Source: Streptomyces sp. AP-93
Lineage (GTDB): Bacteria > Actinomycetota > Actinomycetes > Streptomycetales > Streptomycetaceae
Assembly (NCBI RefSeq): GCF_022808175.1
Contig: NZ_JALGBX010000048.1
Span: forward strand, 1 to 37,317
Length of the DNA: 37,317 nt
Direction of reading: 5' to 3'
A program made the position numbers and the translations under genes. The notes beneath the pieces are model-generated. The model was not told where the DNA came from. It was given only the letters and a program-made list of their open reading frames with translations, and did no database searches. This document shows, in pieces, positions 31,842 through 37,317 of this stretch (its first letter is position 1; each line of letters begins with the position of its first letter).

Positions 31842-31877
31842 GGGTGCATGCTCGAGTGGCAGGGCGAGGTGAGTGTG

Positions 31878-32339
31878 ATGGCAAATCAGTCGGGTGAACC
31901 TCGCAAGGTCCGCTGGACCGTGCCCGCTGCCGACAGCTCAGTGATCGAGTGGCTCGATCAGCAGGAGAACGTCTCGCAGTCGCTGCGACAACTCATTCGG
32001 GAGTCCATTCAGCGCGACGGATACGTCGACGTCTACTACAAGCCCGTCGAGCAGCTGCCACGTCGCGGCCGGCCACCGCTGGAGATCACCGAGCAGCGTG
32101 AGGACGACGAAGCAACAGCCGAGCACCCTCTGGCCGCCTGGTCGGTTCAGCCCCAGCCGCAACCCGTAGTCACCGACCGGGCCGACGTCGTCGTCGAGAC
32201 CACAGCACCAGCGCCGGCAGCCCCGCCCGAAGCGGTTCCCGCACCACTCGAGACGGCCGAGGATCCCGCCCCCAGCCCAGCGCCCGAGCAGCCGAAGCAG
32301 GCATCCATCGACGAAATCATGGCGAGCACTCGGCGCTGA
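31878..32339 (+). CDS. ParR-like partition adaptor (ribbon-helix-helix)
   Basis: The N-terminal 60 residues read as a ribbon-helix-helix: a strand (KVRWTVPA), then SSVIEWLDQQENVSQSLRQL and IRESIQRDGYVDVYYKP. This resembles the adaptors of actin-type plasmid partition (W-x2-Q-x-N-x-S-x-S pattern seen in Alp/ParR proteins). The rest is a long disordered Pro/Glu/Ala-rich tail that ends with PKQASIDEIMASTRR, a short amphipathic helix like the actin-binding C-terminus of ParR. ATG 31878 has GAGGTGAG. It comes before the actin gene; in R1-type parMRC the order is reversed. It should bind the upstream repeats and cap the filament. Confidence 0.8.
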   Translation: MANQSGEPRKVRWTVPAADSSVIEWLDQQENVSQSLRQLIRESIQRDGYVDVYYKPVEQLPRRGRPPLEITEQREDDEATAEHPLAAWSVQPQPQPVVTDRADVVVETTAPAPAAPPEAVPAPLETAEDPAPSPAPEQPKQASIDEIMASTRR

Positions 32340-32397
32340 GTGACGCGGTGACTCTCACTTTCCAGGCAGACAACACAGACACCGAGGGACCGAATTC

Positions 32398-33696
32398 ATG
32401 AGCCCAAACACCACCGAGATCATCACTCTCACCGGCGGCATCGACGTCGGCAACGGCTATGTCAAGGGCGTCATCCAGAATACGAAGCAGAGCACCTTTG
32501 ACGAGATCGATCTGCCCAGCGCGGTCGTCTCGACTTCCCGCACCTCCCCGAAGGTGCCGCTCCCCGACGCGGATGCGGCCTCCGTGATGGCCGGCGACTT
32601 CTACAACCAGATCGACTGCTCGCTCACCACTCCCCTGGTGGCGGCATCGGACCGCCGGATCTTCGGCCGGGCGGCGCTGAGCGTGCGCGGCTCGAAGTTC
32701 ACCGAGTTCGAGGTGCTGGGCAAGCACTCCAAAGCCGATCAGGAGCTGAGCAAGGTCCTGGTCCTGGGTGTCTTCGCCGCGAAGGCCTTGCGCGACTACG
32801 TCCGCGAGAACGGCGCGCTGCCCGATCACGAGCTGCGCGTGCAGGTGCGTGCCGGTCTGGCGCTGCCTATCTCCGAGTTCGTCGCGCGCCGCCACGCCTA
32901 CGCCGCCGAGTTCATCGGCCTGCTGGGCAGCTCCGACCCCGCGGTGCACCTGGTGACGCTCAAGAACTTCAGCACCCCGGTCTCGGTGCGCCTGCAGTTT
33001 GTCGACGTCCAGGTGATGGCCGAGGGTGCCTCCGCGCAGTTCGCCATCACCGACAAGGGCGAGCCGCTCGCCCAGGCGCTGCTGGACGATCTGCGCACCC
33101 GTGACGCGTCCATCGTCGAGGGCGTCTCCGCTTCTGATCTGGTGGCGGTCCAGCACACCATCGGCGTCGACGTCGGCGAAGGCACCGTGAACTTCCCGGT
33201 CTTCACCGACGGGCGGTTCAACCCCGAGGCGGCGGCCACGCTCGACGAGGGCTACGGCACCGCGCTCATGAACGCTATGGAGCGCATGAGCGAGTCCGAT
33301 ACCACGCTGCAGTTCTCCTCGCGCAAGCAGCTGGCGGACTTCCTCCACTCGGAGCCGTCGGTGCTGGTGAAGAACCGTCACCAGCGTGCCGCTGGCTTCG
33401 TCGAGGACGAGGCAAGCTACCTGGTCGACGAGATCGTCTCCGCCTTCGGCGATGTTCTCTCGCAGGCCGGCGCGACGACTGAAGTCGTCTACGTCTACGG
33501 CGGCGGCTCGGGTCCGATCAAGCACCTGCTGCACCCGGCGCTTCTGAAGGCGGCAGGCGACGTGCCCGTGCTCTACCTCGACTCGAGTTACTCGCGGCAC
33601 CTGAACCGCGAGGGCCTGTACATCGCGGCGCGCCACGTCGAGCAGCAGGCCCTCGCTGCGAAATCCGCAGGCAAGCGCGGTAAGGAGGTGGCGTAA
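32398..33696 (+). CDS. ParM/Alp-type actin-like ATPase
   Basis: Actin-fold motifs: phosphate 1 GGIDVGNGYVKG (Asp 16), phosphate 2 TIGVDVGEGTVNFPVF (Asp 257) and the adenosine motif VYVYGGGSGPIK (Gly 367-371). Length 432 aa is in the range of large plasmid actins. Members polymerise with ATP and push plasmid copies apart when joined to centromeres through the adaptor. It begins 58 bp after the adaptor gene, with no other clear promoter between. It ends at TAA 33694-33696, overlapping the next ATG by one base. The gene is cytosolic and most likely ensures stable inheritance of the element. Confidence 0.93.
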   Translation: MSPNTTEIITLTGGIDVGNGYVKGVIQNTKQSTFDEIDLPSAVVSTSRTSPKVPLPDADAASVMAGDFYNQIDCSLTTPLVAASDRRIFGRAALSVRGSKFTEFEVLGKHSKADQELSKVLVLGVFAAKALRDYVRENGALPDHELRVQVRAGLALPISEFVARRHAYAAEFIGLLGSSDPAVHLVTLKNFSTPVSVRLQFVDVQVMAEGASAQFAITDKGEPLAQALLDDLRTRDASIVEGVSASDLVAVQHTIGVDVGEGTVNFPVFTDGRFNPEAAATLDEGYGTALMNAMERMSESDTTLQFSSRKQLADFLHSEPSVLVKNRHQRAAGFVEDEASYLVDEIVSAFGDVLSQAGATTEVVYVYGGGSGPIKHLLHPALLKAAGDVPVLYLDSSYSRHLNREGLYIAARHVEQQALAAKSAGKRGKEVA

Positions 33697-33797
33697 TGAG
33701 CAAGGCACTGGACACCGCCGCAAGGGCAAAGGCCGTGCTCACCTCGCCGACCTCCACGGTTCGCGTACTCCAGGAGGCCGGTGAGGGTCGTGTCTGA
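33696..33797 (+). CDS. 33-aa ORF coupled to the actin gene
   Basis: ATG 33696 overlaps the actin stop in TAATG, and AAGGAGGTG stands 7 nt upstream, the best ribosome site in the area. The product (MSKALDTAARAKAVLTSPTS..., ending LQEAGEGRV) is small, Ala-rich and probably helical. No family recognised. The strong translation signal suggests a real peptide, perhaps a partition accessory; its end overlaps the next gene. Confidence 0.55.
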   Translation: MSKALDTAARAKAVLTSPTSTVRVLQEAGEGRV

Positions 33798-34110
33798 GCC
33801 CATTTCCCCGGAGCGTCTGGACGCGATCTGGGCGCGGTTGGATGAGGCGGACCGGACGGTAGTTGAGGTCACCGAGTACGCGGAGGAGCTGGTCCACGAG
33901 GTCGACCGGCTGCGTACCGAACTGGACCGGGTGCGGGGCAAGGATGCCGCGTCCGACGGGGTCCGTCGCTCTGCGATCCGTCTGGAGAAGGCAGAGTCGG
34001 GCTGGCGGGTGCGATGGCGGGAGGACGGGCGCAGGCGGTCGCTCAGTCTGGGGAGCCGGCGCGAGGCCGAACAGTTCATGCGCTACCTCGCCGAGGGCGG
34101 GCGGTGGTGA
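33781..34110 (+). CDS. small coiled-coil protein with integrase-Arm-like C-terminus
   Basis: A start at GTG 33781 has AGGAGG 4 nt away; GTG 33790 is an alternative start with more usual spacing. Residues 20-50 form a coiled coil (AEELVHEVDRLRTELDRVRG). The second half reads ESGWRVRWREDGRRRSLSLG then SRREAEQFMRYLAEG, very like the Arm/AP2-like DNA-binding domain at the N-terminus of tyrosine integrases, but no catalytic domain follows. It could be an accessory DNA-binding protein of the partition operon. It overlaps the 33-aa ORF. Confidence 0.7.
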   Translation: MRVVSEPISPERLDAIWARLDEADRTVVEVTEYAEELVHEVDRLRTELDRVRGKDAASDGVRRSAIRLEKAESGWRVRWREDGRRRSLSLGSRREAEQFMRYLAEGGRW

Positions 34111-34216
34111 CCACTCCCACCAATCGGACCGAGCGCTGGCCGGCGCGACGATGTGCGCACTACTCGGTGGCACGACCGATCTGGTGAGCCGCTGTCGGTC
34201 CGATGGGCGGGGGCCC

Positions 34217-34840
34217 GCGTCTAGGGCGTTCTCGAGGGCGCGGCGTCCGACGCGGTAGCCGCGGGCCGCGAGGTAGGTCTCGGCTCCGGTGTAGGCGACG
34301 GTGCCCTCGACAATCGGGTCCCCGGTCTGGATGGCTGCCCAGCGCATGACGTCGATGAGGCGGGCAGACAGGTCCTGGGCGCTGTGCTTGTAGGCAACGG
34401 CGTCGGCGGTGCGGGCGGCCTGCGCGTGCTGGACGGCGGCCTCGAGTACGGCGGGATGCCCACGGCGATCTGCCCGTACTGGGCGGCGAGACGCCAGGCT
34501 GTGGCTTCCTCGACGCGGGCTGCCAGCCGGGCGAGCGGCATGGGGGGCGGGTCGAGGGGGATGTCGTAGCCGGCGATCGCCGCCGAGATGGCCGGGAGGG
34601 CCGCACGCACTCGGAGCGCGGTCCCGGTGTAGCCCGCGGTGAGGCGTGAAGCGTCCACCCCGAGGGCTTCCGCGGCGCCTCGAGGCTGGAGTCGGACGGG
34701 TTGCGGACTTCGCGCTCTATGGCACGGATCATCGCGTGAGACAGGCCGGACGCGTCAGCGAGGGCGGCCTGGGTGAGGCGTGCGGCTCGTCGGCGTGCAG
34801 CGATGCGCTGGCCGATCTGCTGAGGGGTGTCCGCGACCAC
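34217..34840 (-). pseudogene. XRE-family regulator broken by two frameshifts
   Basis: Three successive frames together form one protein. From 34840: IGQRIAARRRAARLTQAALA and SGLSHAMIRAIEREVRNPSD, a helix-turn-helix. Then from about 34677: ALGVDASRLTAGYTGTALRV to YGQIAVGIP. Then from about 34455: AVLEAAVQHAQAARTADAVA to TYLAARGYRVGRRALENALD. One base lost near 34677 and one near 34453 explain the breaks. The gene is also truncated, since such actinomycete regulators usually have a longer tetratricopeptide-like C-terminus. Either old decay or assembly errors. Confidence 0.75.
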
Positions 34841-35549
34841 GGGTGCTCCGTTCGCGCTGGTGGTCGCACGCTACTGGGGCCGATGAGGCCGGACTCGCCT
34901 TTCGCCAAGACGGGTTGACGAGGTCGGGGATGTCCATCAGGGAGTCGATGGAGTAGTCGGCGGTCCGCTGGATCGTCTCATCGTCGGCCCACCAGTAGCC
35001 CCAGGGGCCGCGGCGTAGGTGCGCGGTGAGGAGGCCCGCAGAGGCCGCGGGGACAATGTCGTTGGCCGGGTGGTCGCCGACGTACAGCGTCTGCTCAGGC
35101 GGGGCTTGGGCTACGCCGATGACCTGGTGGAAGAAGTCGGGTGACGGCTTGGCGACGCCCCACTCCGCGGAGGTTACGACGAGGTCGGCCGGCAGCTCCA
35201 GGGCGCGCAGCAGGTCGCCCATCTTCGCGGACTGATTGCCGGCGATGACGATGCGGACGCCCATGCCTTGGAGGGCCGTCAGGGCGGGCCGGACGTCTTC
35301 GTACAAGTCGGCCTCGTCGAGCTGCTCACCGCAGCCAGCAGCCTCGCGCGCCCGATACTCGGCGCCGACATCGATGCCCGGCTTCAGTAGGCGCAGGGCG
35401 TCTGCGTTGTCCCGTCCGTCCACGACGACGGCGCCGACGAGCGCGGACAGCGTGTGTCGGGGGGCGCCGAGCCAGTCCGCCCAGGAAGCCCAGTAGCGGT
35501 CGTCCTTGGTGAGCGTCTCGCCGACGTCGAGCACGACAGTGCGAATCAT
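34755..35549 (-). CDS. HAD-family hydrolase
   Basis: HAD motifs: I VLDVGETLT (nucleophile Asp 8; the second Asp is replaced by Gly, as in many DVGET members), II VIAGNQS (Ser 107), III AKPSPDFF (Lys 134) and IV GDHPANDI (Asp 159, Asp 164). The cap region is helical. Family members are phosphatases or phosphoglycolate-like enzymes; substrate unknown. Homologues end near SLMDIPDLV; here the frame continues about 50 residues of Ser/Pro/Arg-rich sequence to 34755, over the start of the broken XRE gene, suggesting the native stop was lost. ATG 35549 has no strong site. Confidence 0.88.
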   Translation of the reverse strand: MIRTVVLDVGETLTKDDRYWASWADWLGAPRHTLSALVGAVVVDGRDNADALRLLKPGIDVGAEYRAREAAGCGEQLDEADLYEDVRPALTALQGMGVRIVIAGNQSAKMGDLLRALELPADLVVTSAEWGVAKPSPDFFHQVIGVAQAPPEQTLYVGDHPANDIVPAASAGLLTAHLRRGPWGYWWADDETIQRTADYSIDSLMDIPDLVNPSWRKASPASSAPVACDHQRERSTRGRGHPSADRPAHRCTPTSRTPHPGRPR

Positions 35550-35597
35550 GCGCGCGATCTTACGACGGGCCGACCTTCGCCCGATATCCTGTGCAAC

Positions 35598-35762
35598 ATG
35601 TCCCCCACCCCGCCCGACGCTGGCCCTGTGCGCCCTCTCGCGGAGATCAATCGTGAGATTCGGGCGCTCGTCAGCGATGGCAAGGCGGGCACGGCGCGGT
35701 ACGAGGAGCTCCTCGCGGAGTGGGCTGCGGCGATCCGGGGCGATGTCAGACCTGCCGCCTAG
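35598..35762 (+). CDS. small hypothetical protein, 54 aa
   Basis: ATG 35598 opens MSPTPPDAGPVRPLAEINRE, then IRALVSDGKAGTARYEELLA; a helical, charged product ending RGDVRPAA. It looks like the common short proteins that stand divergent to HAD genes in streptomycetes. It starts 48 bp from the HAD start, so the two share a promoter region. No family recognised. Confidence 0.65.
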   Translation: MSPTPPDAGPVRPLAEINREIRALVSDGKAGTARYEELLAEWAAAIRGDVRPAA

Positions 35763-35771
35763 GATCCGGCC

Positions 35772-35873
35772 GTGGCAGACGAACAGGTAGACGAAACAGC
35801 AGGCCGGCCGCGACTGGTCGAGCTGAAGCTGGCCAGCGAGGCGGCGCGCGTGGAAGCCCGCCTCAACCCTTGA
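35772..35873 (+). CDS. short ORF, 33 aa
   Basis: GTG 35772 opens 9 nt after the previous stop and encodes VADEQVDETAGRPRLVELKL, then ASEAARVEARLNP. It is helical and charged, and the tight spacing supports co-translation. It may be a truncated copy of a longer protein. Confidence 0.45.
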   Translation: MADEQVDETAGRPRLVELKLASEAARVEARLNP

Positions 35874-35932
35874 ATGGGATACCGAACAAGCTAGCGTCCG
35901 GGTGTGACAACGGGCCGGTACGCTGACGTGCA

Positions 35933-35965
35933 GATGCCCCGCCCACTGATCCTGGGCGGGGCATC
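35933..35965. terminator. hairpin terminator with T-rich tail
   Basis: Perfect 13-bp arms GATGCCCCGCCCA (35933-35945) and TGGGCGGGGCATC (35953-35965), 7-nt loop, followed by GCGTCTTT. It ends the plus-strand pair and lies just past the stop of the convergent gene at 35981. Confidence 0.8.
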
Positions 35966-35980
35966 GCGTCTTTCGGGCGG

Positions 35981-36208
35981 TTACTTCCGGCCGTTGTGAA
36001 TGACGGTCAGGCAGTCGGTGCACCAGCGCTGGTCTGGCTGATCGAGCACCAGCGGCACGTCCTGCCTCGGAGCGGGCAGAGTGACGCCCTCGGTGTCGCT
36101 GCATGCGATGGCCTGGAACTCTTCGAGTACGCGGCCGACGGGCTTGTGCCAGACGGTGACCTCGGTCCTGCCGCCGTCCTCGCGGATGCGCTCTGGCGTG
36201 GCAATCAT
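35981..36208 (-). CDS. hypothetical protein with C-terminal Cys pair, 75 aa
   Basis: ATG 36208 follows AAGGAGAAG. The product has strands (GGRTEVTVWHKPVGRVLEEF) and ends WCTDCLTVIHNGRK, whose CxxC suggests a zinc knuckle, perhaps shared with upstream Cys 36. No family recognised. It begins 4 nt after the stop of the gene at 36213, so the two form an operon. Confidence 0.7.
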   Translation of the reverse strand: MIATPERIREDGGRTEVTVWHKPVGRVLEEFQAIACSDTEGVTLPAPRQDVPLVLDQPDQRWCTDCLTVIHNGRK

Positions 36209-36212
36209 GGCG

Positions 36213-36530
36213 TCACTTCTCCTTCTGGTGGTGCTTGTTGACATGGTTGGTGATGCTGGCGGGTGCTCCCGCGTAGCCGCAGCCGCGCGGGCAGAGTTCC
36301 CAGCCGCCTCGGTCGAGGGCGGCCTGTCGGATGGATTCTGAGGCGCCAGGCCCGTAGCCAGTGTCGGCGAGGAGTCGGGCAACAGAGGCTTCGTGGTGGA
36401 CTGCCATATAGGCGGCTTCGCTGATCTTGTCGTGGCCTTGGGCGAAGAACTTGCCGAGGCCGATTTCCTTGCCGCAGCCGCACCAGCAGAAGCCGGTGGG
36501 AATGAGACGCTCACGTTCATTTTTAGGCAC
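36213..36530 (-). CDS. hypothetical protein with two zinc-finger-like ends, 105 aa
   Basis: The N-terminal region has CWCGCGKEIGLGKFFAQGHD and the C-terminal region CPRGCGYAGAPASITNHVNK followed by HH, the second resembling a C2H2 finger (Cys-x3-Cys ... His-x3-His). Between them is a helical segment (AAYMAVHHEASVARLLADTG). A GTG at 36530 or a TTG at 36551 could start it; neither has a strong ribosome site. A DNA- or RNA-binding role is likely from the zinc sites, not shown. It is the first gene of a two-gene unit. Confidence 0.68.
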   Translation of the reverse strand: MPKNERERLIPTGFCWCGCGKEIGLGKFFAQGHDKISEAAYMAVHHEASVARLLADTGYGPGASESIRQAALDRGGWELCPRGCGYAGAPASITNHVNKHHQKEK

Positions 36531-36636
36531 GACTTCAAGATAGCAAGTCAAGACTTTCAGTCAAGAGTTACGACACGGTGAACGTGAGTGCGAAGCACGG
36601 GATGCCGCCCCGGCCCGCCGCGCGCACGCTGGACGC

Positions 36637-36870
36637 ATGGACCGCGCCCCAATCCTCGTGCACCGGATCTCCCCGACGGGAGGCCGGCGAGTCGTGATCC
36701 GCATCCGTGGCGTCGACACCGTCCTCGGCGTCGCTTACAGCGACCGGGACCTGATCGAATTCCTGCGGCGGACCGACCTCCCCGACCCCGACGACCTGGT
36801 CCTCGGCGACTCCGAAGTCATCGCCTGGCAGGGCGGGCAGCCGCACATCTACCAGGCCGGCGAGGAGTAG
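36637..36870 (+). CDS. hypothetical protein, 77 aa
   Basis: ATG 36637 opens MDRAPILVHRISPTGGRRVV, then IRIRGVDTVLGVAYSDRDLI. Strand-rich first half, acidic second half (DLPDPDDLVLGDSEVIAWQG). No family recognised, though short proteins of this pattern are frequent in actinomycete integrated and plasmid elements. It is followed at 50 bp by the next gene on the same strand. Confidence 0.7.
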   Translation: MDRAPILVHRISPTGGRRVVIRIRGVDTVLGVAYSDRDLIEFLRRTDLPDPDDLVLGDSEVIAWQGGQPHIYQAGEE

Positions 36871-36920
36871 GCGCGCGGCAGCCCGGCATAGCGCACCGCA
36901 CTTTTGGACAGGGACCGCCT

Positions 36921-37259
36921 ATGCCCATCATCGGCCCCGGCCCCGACGACCCCGAGTACGACAACTACGACCCCGCCTGGGAGACCCAGGACACGCCGTT
37001 CCGGCGCTGGCTGTTCCAGAAACTCACCGCAGCTGGATTCGAGTGCGCAGCCGACGCCGCTGGCATCTACGCCCCCTCCAACCGATACAACGGCCTCGAC
37101 GACACCCAAGTGGGCCTCATCGCCACCCTTGCCGGCGTCACCGTCGCCGCCGTGCTGGCCGCCCACAAAGCCGACCTCGACGAATGGGCGCGCGAGCAGC
37201 AGCTGCGGGATCACCCAGAGCTAGCCGTCCTTGATGCCGACCTAGTGATCTGGTTGTGA
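36921..37259 (+). CDS. hypothetical protein, 112 aa
   Basis: ATG 36921 follows a GGGA site; the longer upstream frame is Arg/Pro-rich and belongs to the antisense of its neighbour. Product: DDPEYDNYDPAWETQDTPFR, RWLFQKLTAAGFECAADAAG, then a hydrophobic helix LIATLAGVTVAAVLAAHKAD and a charged tail. The hydrophobic segment could be one membrane helix. No family recognised. It ends 58 bp before the window edge. Confidence 0.68.
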   Translation: MPIIGPGPDDPEYDNYDPAWETQDTPFRRWLFQKLTAAGFECAADAAGIYAPSNRYNGLDDTQVGLIATLAGVTVAAVLAAHKADLDEWAREQQLRDHPELAVLDADLVIWL

Positions 37260-37317
37260 GTTGTTCCGGCACCACGTGAGTCGTTTTCCGCACCAATTCA
37301 CGGGTTTGGGTGTCGGT

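Larger units (their letters stand above)
29803..31877. other. 2.07-kb gene-free region with repeats
   Basis: Frames here are long only because of GC content and show no protein-like composition. Contents: two perfect DnaA-box matches (30020-30028 and 30574-30582), three copies of GGGGTACGGG or its complement (30311, 30340, 30459), an inverted CCCCGGGCT pair (30770-30778 and 30805-30813), and from about 31280 onward iteron-like repeats and palindromes ahead of the partition operon. Two kb without genes next to a partition system suggests a replication or segregation locus. Confidence 0.55.

Noticed and set aside
32317..33729. A 470-codon minus-strand frame opposite the actin gene
   Set aside because: Antisense shadow of the ParM-like gene; Val/His/Arg-rich with no domain.
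33739..34347. A 202-codon minus-strand frame covering 33739-34347
   Set aside because: Only its first 44 codons or so are real and belong to the third part of the broken XRE regulator; the rest is antisense to the small protein at 33781-34110.
37260..37317. Two similar segments (TTCCGGCACCA and TTTTCCGCACCA) at the window edge, possible IS end
   Set aside because: Only a partial similarity over about 14 bp and the sequence stops here, so no mobile element can be supported.

Overview
The window is high-GC DNA with GC-rich third codon positions, GTG and TTG starts, GGAG-type ribosome sites and several actinomycete families: an Lsr2 nucleoid protein, a ScbR/ArpA-like TetR regulator, CYP107-type P450s and IS5/IS427 transposase sequences. 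It most likely comes from a Streptomyces or close relative. No ribosomal or housekeeping genes are visible, while partition, replication and silencing genes are. I read it as part of a large plasmid or plasmid-like element; that is inference.

Left flank, about 0.2-12 kb, is accessory. It has scattered small hypothetical genes, a regulator - P450 - enoyl-CoA hydratase cassette at 2.9-6.0 kb, two small genes divergent from a common region near 7 kb, and a minus-strand string from a second P450 (10462) through four short proteins, one with a SufB/SufD-like C-terminus.

The core, 12.3-28.2 kb, runs entirely on the minus strand and looks like a phage-style replication set carried by a plasmid. In transcription order it has a RecJ-like DHH phosphoesterase with a CPBP membrane protease, a 130-aa unknown protein with a palindromic operator, a 1.3-kb gene-free region with a dense array of GTACCAC/GTGGTAC repeats, and a D5-type superfamily-3 helicase. 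These are followed by a small gene with a frameshift, a family B DNA polymerase with its exonuclease domain, a tandem-domain protein, a VRR-NUC nuclease, a 298-aa protein, an SNF2-type helicase with an inserted zinc ribbon, and short downstream genes. An IS5-type element carrying an extra passenger gene sits exactly at the VRR-NUC stop codon. I infer that these genes replicate or repair the element, and that the repeat array is its origin or a master operator.

The next part, 28.4-34.1 kb, holds plasmid upkeep genes: Lsr2 (xenogeneic silencer), a SLOG-family protein, a 2-kb gene-free stretch with two perfect DnaA-box matches and iteron-like repeats, then an actin-type partition operon (ribbon-helix-helix adaptor first, ParM-like actin second, then a 33-aa ORF and a DNA-binding-like small protein).

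The right flank, 34.2-37.3 kb, has a regulator broken by two frameshifts, a HAD hydrolase and several small hypothetical genes. At least four genes in the window are split by what looks like one missing or extra base. Either the element is decaying or the assembly has indel errors, and raw reads should settle this.
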